Source: Bacillota bacterium (GTDB lineage Bacteria > Bacillota > Clostridia > Acetivibrionales > DTU013). Taken from it: a DNA stretch of 64,000 bases. The position numbers and the translations under genes are program-made. The notes beneath the pieces were generated by a model, which was not told the origin of the DNA, made no database searches, and was given only the letters and a program-made list of their open reading frames with translations. Of this stretch, positions 35,962 to 45,800 are shown piece by piece. Every line of letters begins with the position of its first letter. Positions within the stretch are counted from its first letter, which is position 1. Location: NCBI GenBank assembly GCA_023426125.1, contig JAFABI010000062.1:1-64000 (forward strand), written 5' to 3'.

Positions 35962-36798
35962 TCAGCCCTTGATACCTGAGCTTGCGACTCCTTCAACAAA
36001 ATACTTTTGTGCCATTAAAAATACAATAATAACCGGCGCCATGGTAATCGCTGAAGCTGCCATTTTTACAGCCAGATTCGCCACTGCCTCGGTACTGGTA
36101 TTCAATGTCAAAAGTCCCAAGCTTAAGGTATACAGATTTCTATCCTTGATGTAAATCAGCGGTTCTAAAGTATTATTCCAAGCACCTAAAAATGTAAATA
36201 CGACCAGTGCGGTAATGGTAGGAGCTGACATAGGGACATAGATCTTGAACAAGATTTTTAGCGAGTGGCAGCCATCAATGAGTGCTGATTCGTAGAATGC
36301 GCCCGGGAGACTCTTAAAGTTCTGGTGCAGCAAAAAGATTCCGAAAGATCCTACCAAAACGCTCGGAATAATTAAGGGAAGGTAGGTATCCAGTGCTCCC
36401 AATTTCGTCCAAAGGATGTACTTTGGAATCAGCGTCACTTGTCCGGGCATCATCAGGGTTCCAAGCATTAAAATGAAGAAAAATTTCTTACCTTTAAAGT
36501 TAAACATTGCAAAGCCAAAGGCCACAATAGCGCATATCACCGCTACACCAATAATATTCAGTATAACAATGATAAAGCTATTCAATGTATATCGGAGAAA
36601 ACTTAACTGCACCCATACCCTTCTGTAACTCTCAAAGCTGATTGGATTGGGTATTAATTCAGGCGGTATTTTTAAAACCTTATCCGGCGTTTTTAATGAT
36701 GTGGAAAGCATCCATAAAAAAGGCATAAACATGATCACTGAACCTACAAATAAAAAAATGTGAATGATGCTTTTTCCTGGTAAATTCCTAATTTTCAT
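35962..36798 (-). CDS. carbohydrate ABC permease (MalG-like)
   Basis: A 278-residue permease with six membrane segments, the EAA loop YESALIDGCHSLKILFKIYV and the typical ending GVASSGIKG. The ATG at 36798 follows AGAGGTGGG and overlaps the previous permease gene by 11 bases. It is the second channel subunit of the third importer in the window. Confidence 0.9.
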   Translation of the reverse strand: MKIRNLPGKSIIHIFLFVGSVIMFMPFLWMLSTSLKTPDKVLKIPPELIPNPISFESYRRVWVQLSFLRYTLNSFIIVILNIIGVAVICAIVAFGFAMFNFKGKKFFFILMLGTLMMPGQVTLIPKYILWTKLGALDTYLPLIIPSVLVGSFGIFLLHQNFKSLPGAFYESALIDGCHSLKILFKIYVPMSAPTITALVVFTFLGAWNNTLEPLIYIKDRNLYTLSLGLLTLNTSTEAVANLAVKMAASAITMAPVIIVFLMAQKYFVEGVASSGIKG

Positions 36799-37666
36799 AG
36801 TGCACCCACCTCTTTTCAAACTTCTTCTGAATTACAGTTATTACAAGAATAACCATAAATAATGCCCAAGCCATGGATGAAGCAGAGCCCATTTTACTAT
36901 TTAAAAAGGCATCCCGATAAATCAGGAGATTTACAACCGCAATGTCCTCTTTCATATTAAAAACATCAAACATTGTAAGAAAAACATCAAAAGCTGCAAA
37001 TGCAGAAATGGTACTTAAAATCATGACCATAAAAGTCATGGGTGAAATAATGGGGACAACAATTTTTCGGAAAATTTGTGCCTTGGATGCTCCGTCTATA
37101 TGAGCGGCCTCAATTACATCCCCCGAAACATTCTGCATCCCTGCCAAAAACATGACCATCGACTGCCCCAAGCCCTTCCAAACATTCATAAAGGCTACAC
37201 TTCCAATAACAACCCACCATTTATCACTATAAACCCATTGAGAAGATCCGAGGTTGAAAAATTTCAAAACCCAGTTTATAATTCCGAATTCCGGGTTGTA
37301 CAAGGATTGCCACACAATGGCTCCTGCAACCCACGGCGTTACAACCGGCAGAAAGTACAAAACCCTGTAAAAAGCTTTGCCTCTGATGCTTTGATTGAGC
37401 AGGTATGCTACAACCGCCGCAAATATTGTCTGCAGGGGGACAAATACAAGTGCAAAAAAGAAGACATTCCTGAAGGACTTCCAAAAAGCCGGCTCCTTCG
37501 TCATATCCATCCAATTTTTCAGACCTACCCACACAGGTGCGTTAAATAAGTCCCATTTGGTAAAAGAAATGTATCCCGAAAAAAGTACCGGAAATATAAA
37601 AAAAATAATGCTTCCTATAATAAAAGGTGATACAAATAATAGACCCAACTTGTTATTTTCCCTCAT
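36788..37666 (-). CDS. carbohydrate ABC permease (MalF/UgpA-like)
   Basis: A 292-residue permease with six membrane segments and the EAA-type loop IEAAHIDGASKAQIFRKIVV. Its ribosome binding site (GGTGGAG) lies in the 3' arm of a hairpin, so translation may be restrained relative to the binding protein. It partners with the next permease, and no dedicated ATPase is encoded nearby. Confidence 0.9.
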   Translation of the reverse strand: MRENNKLGLLFVSPFIIGSIIFFIFPVLFSGYISFTKWDLFNAPVWVGLKNWMDMTKEPAFWKSFRNVFFFALVFVPLQTIFAAVVAYLLNQSIRGKAFYRVLYFLPVVTPWVAGAIVWQSLYNPEFGIINWVLKFFNLGSSQWVYSDKWWVVIGSVAFMNVWKGLGQSMVMFLAGMQNVSGDVIEAAHIDGASKAQIFRKIVVPIISPMTFMVMILSTISAFAAFDVFLTMFDVFNMKEDIAVVNLLIYRDAFLNSKMGSASSMAWALFMVILVITVIQKKFEKRWVHYEN

Positions 37667-37670
37667 TTAC

Positions 37671-37715
37671 ACTCCACCTTTGTTCTATAGCGGGGTGGAG
37701 TGTTTTCGTCCACCC
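37671..37715 (-). promoter_or_regulatory. three-segment hairpin switch that can hide the permease ribosome binding site
   Basis: In minus-strand RNA order, segment 1 is GGGTGGA (37709-37715), segment 2 is ACTCCACCCC (37692-37701) and segment 3 is GGTGGAGT (37671-37678), which contains the permease Shine-Dalgarno. Segment 2 can pair with either 1 or 3, but not with both. Pairing 2-3 hides the site; pairing 1-2 frees it. The layout resembles a translational attenuator between binding protein and permease. Confidence 0.55.
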
Positions 37716-37755
37716 TGTTATAAATTTTGCATTTATTTTTATCTGCCTTTGTCTA

Positions 37756-39093
37756 CTATTTGTTTTCGTCAAGAACCTTCTGTACTTTTTCCTGGATTTC
37801 CTTCAGCCCGTCTGCCGGAGCTCTTCTTCCGTAGTATATATCAGCAAGAATTGGCTGTGCCGCTGTTCTCCACTGATTCCAGCATGCATTTTCATCCATT
37901 GTTGCCCCTGCTTCCTCAATACCTTTTGTAAATGCCATTTTATTGGCAGGTTTGAAAGCTGCGGTTTCCATCTTAGCCAGAGCAGATTTCATCAGAGGCA
38001 GTGCGCCGCCGCTCTCAGCAACGATATTCTGGGATTCTTCACTTACATAGTGTTTAATCCACAGCCATGCAGCATCCTTTGCCTCCTGCCTGGCTTTAGA
38101 AAATACGACCCAGTCATTAGAAACCATTGGAACAAATCTTTTCCCGTCAAATCCTTTGGGTATCTTGACAGCATCATAGTCCAAATCAGGGAAATTCTTG
38201 TTTAATAAAGCTTCGGCTAAAGAAAACTGTAAAAAGTACATTGCAGCCTTACCATTGCCGAACATCTGGATGTCTCCCCCTAAAGCCTTATTCACGGATT
38301 CCGTTGGAGATACCTTATATTTGTTTACTAAATCAGACCACAAAGTAACTCCCTCGAGGGTCTTCGGATCGTCGAAAGCTGCCTTTGTAAGTGTGGAATC
38401 AAGGGCTTGTCCTCCCTTTGATTTAATCCATGGGAACCAACCCTGCGTGATACCCTGTGAGGATAGAAATCCATATACCTCCGGATTTCCATCCTTGTCC
38501 TCATCCTTTGTTAACTTTTGAGCTGCATCTATTAAATCTTGATATGTCCAATCGTCTGTCGGAAATGGAATACTGGCATCTTGAAATAGCTTTTTATTGT
38601 AGACTAATGCGATCGGGTTAATTCCATGGGGCACTCCCCATACTTTTCCATCTACTTTAGCAGAAAACAATGCGTCCACATAGTCATCCTTCTTGATATC
38701 CTTCTCAATGTATGGTGCCAGATCCTCTGCTGCGCCTTTTTTCCCATAGCCGATAATAACAGCGTTCTCCTGGAACCAAACATCCGGTGCATTTCCACCT
38801 GCAATCTGTGTTGTGACCTTTGTTACAAAGTCTCCCCATGGCGCTTCATCAATGTCCAGTTTGACATGAGGATATTTCGTTTTGAAGCTATCCACAATCT
38901 TTTGACTGGTGGTTGCATATCCACCCGGAAGCCCAAGTTTCAATGTCACCTCCTTAGGAGCCTCTACCTTGTCCGGCTCTTTGGCAGTAACGGCAGTGCT
39001 TGTGCTACTGCCTGGAGTGCTGCTCGAAGAACAACCTACAAACGCAGCGGCGGTTATAAACGCCAGGAAAATTGAACCAAATCTCTTTTTCAT
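37756..39093 (-). CDS. sugar-binding lipoprotein (UgpB-like)
   Basis: A 445-residue extracellular binding protein. The signal peptide (residues 1-20) ends in a lipobox with the cysteine in AAAFVGCSS, then a Ser/Thr-rich spacer. The binding domain has the usual GGNAPDVWFQENAV and MFGNGKAAMYFLQ segments. It starts after AAAGGAGAGG and is transcribed from a promoter that shares an operator with the SLH enzyme at 33.4 kb, so both are probably induced together. Two permease genes follow. Confidence 0.92.
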   Translation of the reverse strand: MKKRFGSIFLAFITAAAFVGCSSSSTPGSSTSTAVTAKEPDKVEAPKEVTLKLGLPGGYATTSQKIVDSFKTKYPHVKLDIDEAPWGDFVTKVTTQIAGGNAPDVWFQENAVIIGYGKKGAAEDLAPYIEKDIKKDDYVDALFSAKVDGKVWGVPHGINPIALVYNKKLFQDASIPFPTDDWTYQDLIDAAQKLTKDEDKDGNPEVYGFLSSQGITQGWFPWIKSKGGQALDSTLTKAAFDDPKTLEGVTLWSDLVNKYKVSPTESVNKALGGDIQMFGNGKAAMYFLQFSLAEALLNKNFPDLDYDAVKIPKGFDGKRFVPMVSNDWVVFSKARQEAKDAAWLWIKHYVSEESQNIVAESGGALPLMKSALAKMETAAFKPANKMAFTKGIEEAGATMDENACWNQWRTAAQPILADIYYGRRAPADGLKEIQEKVQKVLDENK

Positions 39094-39126
39094 AAAACCC
39101 TCTCCTTTAATTTTCTTGGTAGTTTC

Positions 39127-39172
39127 AGCTACGATATTAATTATAGAATAGCTACCGCTTTAATTTCTATGT
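39127..39172 (-). promoter_or_regulatory. composite operator/promoter, copy B
   Basis: On the minus strand TATAAT (39140-39145) lies within an inverted repeat AGCTA/TAGCT (39127-39153), and ACATAGA (39166-39172) begins 12 bases beyond it. This repeats the design at 33473-33518 with identical spacing. Confidence 0.6.
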
Positions 39173-39221
39173 ATAAAACTCAACATTTTGGGTAACATCC
39201 TGTCGGTGCGTGGGTAAAAAT

Positions 39222-39257
39222 ATGACCGGGAGATATAACAGAATTCCGGTAGTATAA
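39222..39257 (+). pseudogene. decayed 5' end of an araC-family gene
   Basis: A short frame reads MTGRYNRIPVV and then stops; the intact araC gene at 33566 begins MIKRYNRSKI. The upstream sequence also matches (ATCCTGTCGG here, ATTCTGTCGG there), and the distance to the shared operator is 78 versus 76 bases. This is the relic of a duplicated divergent regulator; the rest of the gene is not recognisable. Confidence 0.55.
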
Positions 39258-39284
39258 TGAGGCATTTAACCATGAAAAAAACAG

Positions 39285-39306
39285 CTGCCGGAAAACGAAC
39301 CGGCAG
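39285..39306 (-). terminator. minus-strand terminator candidate
   Basis: CTGCCGG and CCGGCAG form a 7-bp stem with an 8-base loop; on the minus strand a TTTTTTT run follows a few bases later. It lies in the 540-base gap between the glycosidase end and the binding-protein promoter and could end leftward transcripts. Apart from the araC relic and the hairpin at 39528, nothing else is seen in the gap. Confidence 0.5.
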
Positions 39307-39527
39307 CCATCTTTTAATAGTTAAAATATCATCCTGTGCACTAGTCCTTTTTGCTCGATTTTGATACTTTCACCCTCGATATAGAATACTATTATTATTA
39401 GAATTATGAGATTTATTAAAGTAAAGTAGCTTATTGATTCAGTATATGGGGTGAAATCCTTGTGTGATATAGGCAAAATTATTGTTTATTTTCTATGTAT
39501 CTATAAAGACTAGTAACATGGTGTTGA

Positions 39528-39567
39528 ACCGGTCAAAGAGGTGATCAACGGTCGCTCTTTGACCGGT
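39528..39567. terminator. 13-bp perfect hairpin downstream of the glycosidase gene
   Basis: ACCGGTCAAAGAG and CTCTTTGACCGGT pair perfectly across 14 bases, about 67 bases after the glycosidase stop. It lacks a T-run on the minus strand, so it may be a terminator of the strong-stem type or an RNA-stabilising end. Confidence 0.5.
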
Positions 39568-39633
39568 CTGTATTTTCCGAACCATCGGTTTAGCTTGTGT
39601 TATCACAGCCATCACCCCTGGATGGGCAACCGG

Positions 39634-41613
39634 TTAATACTCCACAACCACCATCTGGTGGCATTCAAACCTGTCAATACTGTACTTCAGTACATCATCC
39701 TCCTGCGTGAACCCGATATCCTTCATCTGGGGCGCCAGATATACCCTTTTGGCCTTGTATGGTATTCTCAAGGCTACAGAAGTATCATATACGGGGAGTA
39801 TGTCTTCAATCACTTCAACTTTTTCACCGCGCCTTACCGGAGAAGCATACAACAGATGATTTACAAGCCTTTTATGCCCTGTTTGGTTCATAAGCGTGAC
39901 AACACCCTGGGCAGGAAGGTTGGTTTCCAGTGTCTTCCCCTTTATCAGCCTGTTCAGTGCATACAGCACGCATTCCTTGAGGCAAAGGCTGCCTTTGGTG
40001 GCATAGCCGTCAAATACGTTCCAGGCTATATAGATGCCATTATTGCTTTCCACCATGCCCGGACCCGCATTGTTCCTTGAACCCGGCGTGTGCTGGTGCG
40101 AACAAAAGGTGAATACATCACGGTTGAAATAGGGATCCTCCCTGTGTCCAAGTTCGGCCCCTCCATCCAGGCTTATCTTCTGCCCCTGGGAATAAAAGAT
40201 GAAAGAAGCGTCCCCCAGATTGTTCAGCTTGAAAGCAGGTTTGAAATAGTCAGGTTTGAAGGGATTTGCCTGGAGCCATTTGACGCCAAGGTTTATGGCA
40301 AATGCATCGCCCTCCGGGGTCATTCCCGATTCTCCGGATGCAAGTATTTTTCCGCCCCGGGCGAAGAAATTTTCCAGCTTGGCCTTGAGTTCAGAGTTGA
40401 TCCGTACCTTGTCCGGAAGTATGATCACCTTGTATTTGCTGAAATCCTCCTCCATATCGATCACATCGAAAAGGATCTTCCCTTCCAACAGGATCCTCAC
40501 AGCTCCGGCGTCACTATTAAGCGTTTCTTTGTCTGTATGGACATTCCCATGGCAGTCTGCGGCTTCCAGGGAAAACAGAGCAACATCGGCAATATTTTCA
40601 ACATTTCCGCACCATTCTTCCTTTGCCTCAACCTCTTTATAAGCAGCGCCGATGAGCTCATAGGTAGCTTTATCCATCAGTCCTTCCGGGTGCAGCTGGT
40701 CTCCGATTGAGCATTTCGCGCCGTTTGCAATGTTTAAGCCTGCTTCATACCGCAATGCATTGGGATGCTTGTAGCCGCCGAACTCTCCCCAGGTCGTATG
40801 GAATTTGCCTGTCATCCCGAGAAACTCCATCCCAAGGTTCTGAACATACCTTGCAGACAGCGGGAAATGATCATACCCCCACCCGCCGGTCGGAAGGGAT
40901 TCAAGCTCAAGGTGGGAATTCATAAAAGCCAGGTCCCTTCTGCCACGGCTTATGTGGCCGCCGTTATGAAAAATCCTCATTCCCGGCTTGATACGGTGGA
41001 TCACCTCTTCCACTTTTTTCGTATAATTGGCATATGTCCTCTCACCGAGGGCCACTACCGCATCAGAATCTCTTGGGTCTTTTCCTCCGCTTCTAAGGGA
41101 CGAAACGCAATATTGGCAGTAACACGTTCTTACTCCTACGATATCAAGAAATATTCCGTCCGCATCATAGTTCTGCACCACTTCTTCAATCTGTGCCAGC
41201 AGATAGTCCAGGTATGGGGTGTTGAAGCAGAACTGGTGATATCCCGGCACCATAAAGCCGTGGATCCAGTTGGTCCTGTCATCGATGTCGCGTATCAGCC
41301 ATTCCGGATGCCTTCTTGCCATTTTTTCATCAAGGCCTGCGGAAATGTACACCGGGGTTTTAACCCCTATCTCATGCGCAGCCTCGATCATCGCCCCCAA
41401 AAGGTCAAACTTCAGCCCCGGATGTATCTCGTTGGCCTTGCTGGGATGATAAGCCCATCCGTGGTGGCACTTTGAAAAAACCGTAATGGAGTTTACATGC
41501 CCTGTCTTGAGCATTTCCTGGAATTGTTCTTTTGAAAAGCTTGCACCGATTTGGCCGATGGCCTCCGATGTGTGAAAATCCAGATGTACCTGCCTGAATG
41601 CTAATGAATCCAT
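39634..41613 (-). CDS. large TIM-barrel glycoside hydrolase-like protein (GHL6/beta-galactosidase-trimerisation type)
   Basis: A 659-residue protein without signal peptide. The N-terminal barrel (about 1-350) starts QVHLDFHTSEAIGQIG and carries FSKCHHGWAYHPSK, YDADGIFLDIVG followed by CYCQYC, and IFHNGGH. This is the pattern of alpha-amylase-like hypothetical glycosidases, with the aspartate in FLDIVG a catalytic candidate. A flavodoxin-like trimerisation domain follows (about 375-480, YKVIILPDKVRI, GKILASGES), then a beta-rich C-terminus. The ATG at 41613 follows CAGGAGG. A LacI-type palindrome lies just upstream, and the LacI regulator gene is the next gene on the same strand. The substrate is unknown. 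Confidence 0.75.
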   Translation of the reverse strand: MDSLAFRQVHLDFHTSEAIGQIGASFSKEQFQEMLKTGHVNSITVFSKCHHGWAYHPSKANEIHPGLKFDLLGAMIEAAHEIGVKTPVYISAGLDEKMARRHPEWLIRDIDDRTNWIHGFMVPGYHQFCFNTPYLDYLLAQIEEVVQNYDADGIFLDIVGVRTCYCQYCVSSLRSGGKDPRDSDAVVALGERTYANYTKKVEEVIHRIKPGMRIFHNGGHISRGRRDLAFMNSHLELESLPTGGWGYDHFPLSARYVQNLGMEFLGMTGKFHTTWGEFGGYKHPNALRYEAGLNIANGAKCSIGDQLHPEGLMDKATYELIGAAYKEVEAKEEWCGNVENIADVALFSLEAADCHGNVHTDKETLNSDAGAVRILLEGKILFDVIDMEEDFSKYKVIILPDKVRINSELKAKLENFFARGGKILASGESGMTPEGDAFAINLGVKWLQANPFKPDYFKPAFKLNNLGDASFIFYSQGQKISLDGGAELGHREDPYFNRDVFTFCSHQHTPGSRNNAGPGMVESNNGIYIAWNVFDGYATKGSLCLKECVLYALNRLIKGKTLETNLPAQGVVTLMNQTGHKRLVNHLLYASPVRRGEKVEVIEDILPVYDTSVALRIPYKAKRVYLAPQMKDIGFTQEDDVLKYSIDRFECHQMVVVEY

Positions 41614-41634
41614 AGTATACCTCCTGTTTCTATT

Positions 41635-41649
41635 TTGGAAACGTTTCAA
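41635..41649. promoter_or_regulatory. LacI-type operator upstream of the glycosidase
   Basis: TTGGAAACGTTTCAA is an almost symmetrical site with the central CG typical of LacI/CcpA-family operators, placed 21 bases upstream of the start codon. Confidence 0.6.
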
Positions 41650-41744
41650 TATTTTGTGTTTATTTTGCACCTGCCCTTGCTTTTGCCGGATCTGCAAATA
41701 CTCACCGGCCTTTTACCCCCGAGCCCGTTCAAAAAGCCGGACTC

Positions 41745-42743
41745 CTAAAACCTTCTTGCCGAATCCCTTACGACAAAGCCGGTTTTCAATCTCACTACCG
41801 CAGGAAAGTCGTGATACTCTCCATTGATTCTTGATAAAACCAATTCTGCCGCTTTTGTCCCTATTTCCTCCATTGGCTGGGTTATTACGGACAATGCCGG
41901 TTTTACAACCTCCGACAATCCCAGATCATCAAACCCTATCAAGGACAAGTCCTCCGGTATCTTTATCCCCAGATGGTTAATCGCTTTTACAATCCCGACG
42001 GTGGTATGATAATTGCAGGCCACCACTGCAGTGGGCGGATTTGCTAGCTTCATGAGTTCTTTCAGGGATTCATAACCGGATTGTTCACCATACCCGCTGT
42101 TTCTTACCATCTGTGGGTCGATTTCCAGCGAGTAATCCGCATGGGCCCGCTGGTATCCCATAAGCCTTTCTCCGGAAGTGAAGCGGTGCGCATGTCCGTT
42201 AATCAGTCCGATTTTCCTGTGGTTATTCCCAATCAACCATTCAACGGCTTTATAGGTTGCATTGATATTGTCTGAAAGCACCTGGTCGCACTCAAAGTCA
42301 TTAACCGCCATATCGATGGTCACTATAGGCATTCCATCGGCTTTTGCCTTCGAAAGGTGTGAGACGTCCTCAGAACAGGGATAAATGATCAGCCCGTCTA
42401 CCAGCTTTTGCACCAGGATTTCCACCTTGTTTTTTTCCATCTCAAAGCTGCCCCACGAATCACAGAGGAAGATATTGTAACCGAATTCATAGAGCTTCTT
42501 CTCTATATTTCTTACAATTGTGGTGGAATAAATATCGGTAAAGTCAGGAATAACAATACCGATGGTTCTGGTCCGGTTTGTCTTGAGGCCTCTCGCAATG
42601 GGGTTGATTTTGAAGTCCAGCTTTTTTATGGCGTCTTCAACCTTTCTCCTGTTAGCTTCCTTCAGTCCGACACCGTTCAGGTAGCGGGAAACGGTCCCCA
42701 CTGCCACCCCCGCTTCCTTTGCCACATCTTTAATGGTAGACAT
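41745..42743 (-). CDS. LacI-family transcriptional repressor
   Basis: A 332-residue regulator. The N-terminal helix-turn-helix and hinge (STIKDVAKEAGVAVGTVSRY) bind palindromic operators. The periplasmic-binding-protein-like core (TIGIVIPDFTDIYST, NHRKIGLINGH, LSLIGFDDLGLSEV) binds a sugar effector. Two palindromes of LacI type flank it functionally: one in its own upstream region (42759) and one before the adjacent glycosidase (41635), suggesting autoregulation and control of that enzyme. The start follows AAAGGAG. Confidence 0.93.
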   Translation of the reverse strand: MSTIKDVAKEAGVAVGTVSRYLNGVGLKEANRRKVEDAIKKLDFKINPIARGLKTNRTRTIGIVIPDFTDIYSTTIVRNIEKKLYEFGYNIFLCDSWGSFEMEKNKVEILVQKLVDGLIIYPCSEDVSHLSKAKADGMPIVTIDMAVNDFECDQVLSDNINATYKAVEWLIGNNHRKIGLINGHAHRFTSGERLMGYQRAHADYSLEIDPQMVRNSGYGEQSGYESLKELMKLANPPTAVVACNYHTTVGIVKAINHLGIKIPEDLSLIGFDDLGLSEVVKPALSVITQPMEEIGTKAAELVLSRINGEYHDFPAVVRLKTGFVVRDSARRF

Positions 42744-42758
42744 CCTTCACTCCTTTTT

Positions 42759-42772
42759 TTGAACCGATTCAA
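42759..42772. promoter_or_regulatory. LacI-type operator upstream of the lacI-family gene
   Basis: TTGAACCGATTCAA is an inverted repeat (TTGAA/TTCAA) around a central CG, 16-29 bases before the LacI-family start. It shares the outer half-site letters with the 41635 palindrome. Confidence 0.55.
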
Positions 42773-42822
42773 TTTTTATTATAGCAGGTCTGTGGATGGT
42801 GGACAATAGTTTTTTGCAAAAC

Positions 42823-42869
42823 CTTCAACACGGAAAATAACAAATAAATAGTCAAATTCCGAGTTGAAG
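42823..42869 (-). terminator. possible terminator after the giant secreted protein gene
   Basis: CTTCAACACGGAA and TTCCGAGTTGAAG can pair with one mismatch across a 21-base loop. On the minus strand the stem is followed by GGTTTTGCAAAAAAC. It lies 19 bases past the stop codon. Confidence 0.45.
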
Positions 42870-42887
42870 CTGCAAAACGGCAAATAT

Positions 42888-45800
42888 CTAATTAAGTGGC
42901 TGGATATAAGTGAGATCATATATGTTGCCTGTGATATCAATATCATTAATGGTATACGTGACAGAATAATCTCCCTTCCATGCCGTGATAGTCATACTGT
43001 ACTGCGACTTTCGCCGTATATCATCCCAACCCACGGAGGATGGTGCCAGGGGCAGGGTATATTCCCAATGGACATGGTTAACCTGGAGGCTGGAATCGAG
43101 ATTAATAGATGCCGGGAAGTATACATACCGCAGGCCGTAATCCTGGAAATAGTCATAATGGTGTCCTTCTTGATCCGTGAATTGCATCGCTTCCAGTTCG
43201 GGACTGAAACGAATGTCCACCCTGTCGGCATAGCCACTGGTGTCAACATTGATCTTGACGGTTTCCAGGCTTAAAAACCTGTGAGGCTCTATTGACATTT
43301 GCTTTCCGAAAAGATCAACTTGACCCCTCCAGTGATTCCAATAGCCGCTGATTGAAACACCGGTTATTTTAAGGCTTTCAACCCTGAATGTCACATCCCT
43401 GGTCTCAGTATTGCCGTTAGGTGTAGTTGAAGTAAACCTGGCAGTATAGCTGCCAACTGGAATGCCGGCAGGGACGGTATAATTGAGCGTCCAATTTTTA
43501 GAGGTGCCATTAAGCACACCGGCCATGCTCAGCACGGAAGTCTGATATGCCGTTCCCACGTATAATTGTACAGTTGTACTATTTGCGTATTTGGACGTAG
43601 TGGCCTTTATAACAATAGCCATGTTGGTGATGGCTTCCGCAGGCATGCCGGGAACAAGATTTATCGGAGTCCGCACAACAAAGCCTTTGTCTTTCCGCAG
43701 TTCAACGTTTTCCTCGCTCACTGCATAAAACTGTGCAGTATATGACGCATCCATTCTTGAGGAAGGAATGTTGAAGAGGGCTTCCCATATTTTCTGTGAT
43801 CCTGTCTGTGATTTCAGGGATAAGACTATGTTTTGCCCGAAAACTACGGTTCTTGCGCTTGTGGCATATTGGTTGGTAGTAAGTCTCAAAGCTACATTTT
43901 CGCTTGCAGCCACAGGGGATGGAATAACCTCTGGAGCCATATCCATTCCGTTTACAACCATAATCGTATAAATCGCCGTGTCCTCGGCTCCCCAGTTGTC
44001 CTTCGCCACGACCTTGATAGTAAATACGCTTCCGTAGAATAAGCTGATGGCGTCACCCGAATTCAGAGGTATGTAATCACCGCTGTCTGCTTTGTAGCTT
44101 ATCCTTGAAGTGAGATTAAAGCCGTCAGGATCCAGTGACGCGTCGGTAATTTTTAAATGGGTGCCGTCAAGATACATATGGTTGCCAAAATCAAAGATAG
44201 GTGCAGTATCATGGCTGGCTATAAACGAGAGAGCGGCAATCGGCCGTCTGTGGACGGTTATCTTATTGGTGCAGGTATTGGATGGCTTATTAAAGGAAAT
44301 AAACCTTGCATCGCCATCTTTTGGGTCATCATAGGCGTTGATTTCAATTGTATATTCACCGGCGCGGTCAAGGGAATTCACCAAATCCGTTCTGATCTGA
44401 TTATGATATACCGATGTACCATCCTGGGACGGCATTATGGCCTTATTTTGGATATATTTCACATTAAGGCTGGCCATGCTGTCGTTCTCTGTATCAAAGA
44501 ACCCTTTCGTGGCATCACCGTTCAAGTAAGAGCCATCAAAAGACTTAAACCGTATTTCTTCGCCCACAAGACAAATCGATTTTTCCGGTCTCGCATCATA
44601 AGTGGGTGCAATATTATCGACGATGGATGTCCCCTGTACTGACACACCTAAATAATCGGCTTCGGATATAAACGCTGGTATTGTCGGCTCCTGGAAGCCT
44701 TCCCTCACGTCCAACTGAATGATATACATACCAACACCAGTGGCTACATCGACCGTGAACTCTCTGAGGTTGTCATACTGAGGTAAATAGATGCGAGTAT
44801 CATTTGCATAGTTGCCATTGTTATCGGCATCATAAGTGACATAATATTTGAGGTTGTCAATATAGTCATCTGTAGAGCTTACAGTGGCTTTCACGTTAAT
44901 GTTTGCAACTCCGTTGCCGTTTCTGTATGTTACCGGTGTAACCTGCAATGTTGCTGTCGGGGCAAGATCTGGATTTATGTAAAAATCTCTTGTGATCGTA
45001 TTCCAATACCCGGCAGAGTCATGGAATTGTGCTGTTGCCCTCACCCCACCCGGAAGCTTATATAATGTATCAATTATCTGTCCCGTCAATGCTGTATATC
45101 TAATATCAGCTGCCCCCATACCACTTAAAGGGGTGATCGTCCAATATACGCCGCCTAACGGGTAGGCGTTATTATTCGCATAAGCAAGTTTAAGCGTAAG
45201 TTTTCTGTTTTGCTTCAAACTGCCATCTAGCTCTATGTTTCCTTCAGGCGTATGTCCGGTTGGCGGTTCCGGTACAATACCATCGCCAATGTGTATAATC
45301 ATCTCAGCAATATTTGATTGTTTGTCATAGGCAGGTACCCCTGTACTATCAGCTTGAATATGCTGCACCAAATAGGTGCCATTTTGCCAGAATTGGGTCA
45401 CAGGCGAACTCAGCCATTGACCGTTTTGAGGGAAATAGCCGTCTGTATAAGGCGTATGGACGTACCGCCATAATGAATATTGTGAAGGATCGAGTTCGTA
45501 GTCTGAGTAAAACGAATCGTAATTTACTATTTCGCCTTTGTCATAATAATATTCATACGATCTTTGTGCCGGTGTCGGAGCAATTGTATTGATGATGTAA
45601 TCAGTAATGTTATATAAAGGATTCCACATAGACGAGTCTATCCAGTAAAGATTCCCTCCCGTACCGTAATTGAGAATTCTTTGCCCGTCCGGCAAGCTGC
45701 TGCCGTTGCCTATCATAAAAAAGTTATCGTTGTAGGTTTTAAGCAAATTAGCAGTATTGGCAATATCTGTTTCACTATTATCCTGGAAAGCCGCATCGGT

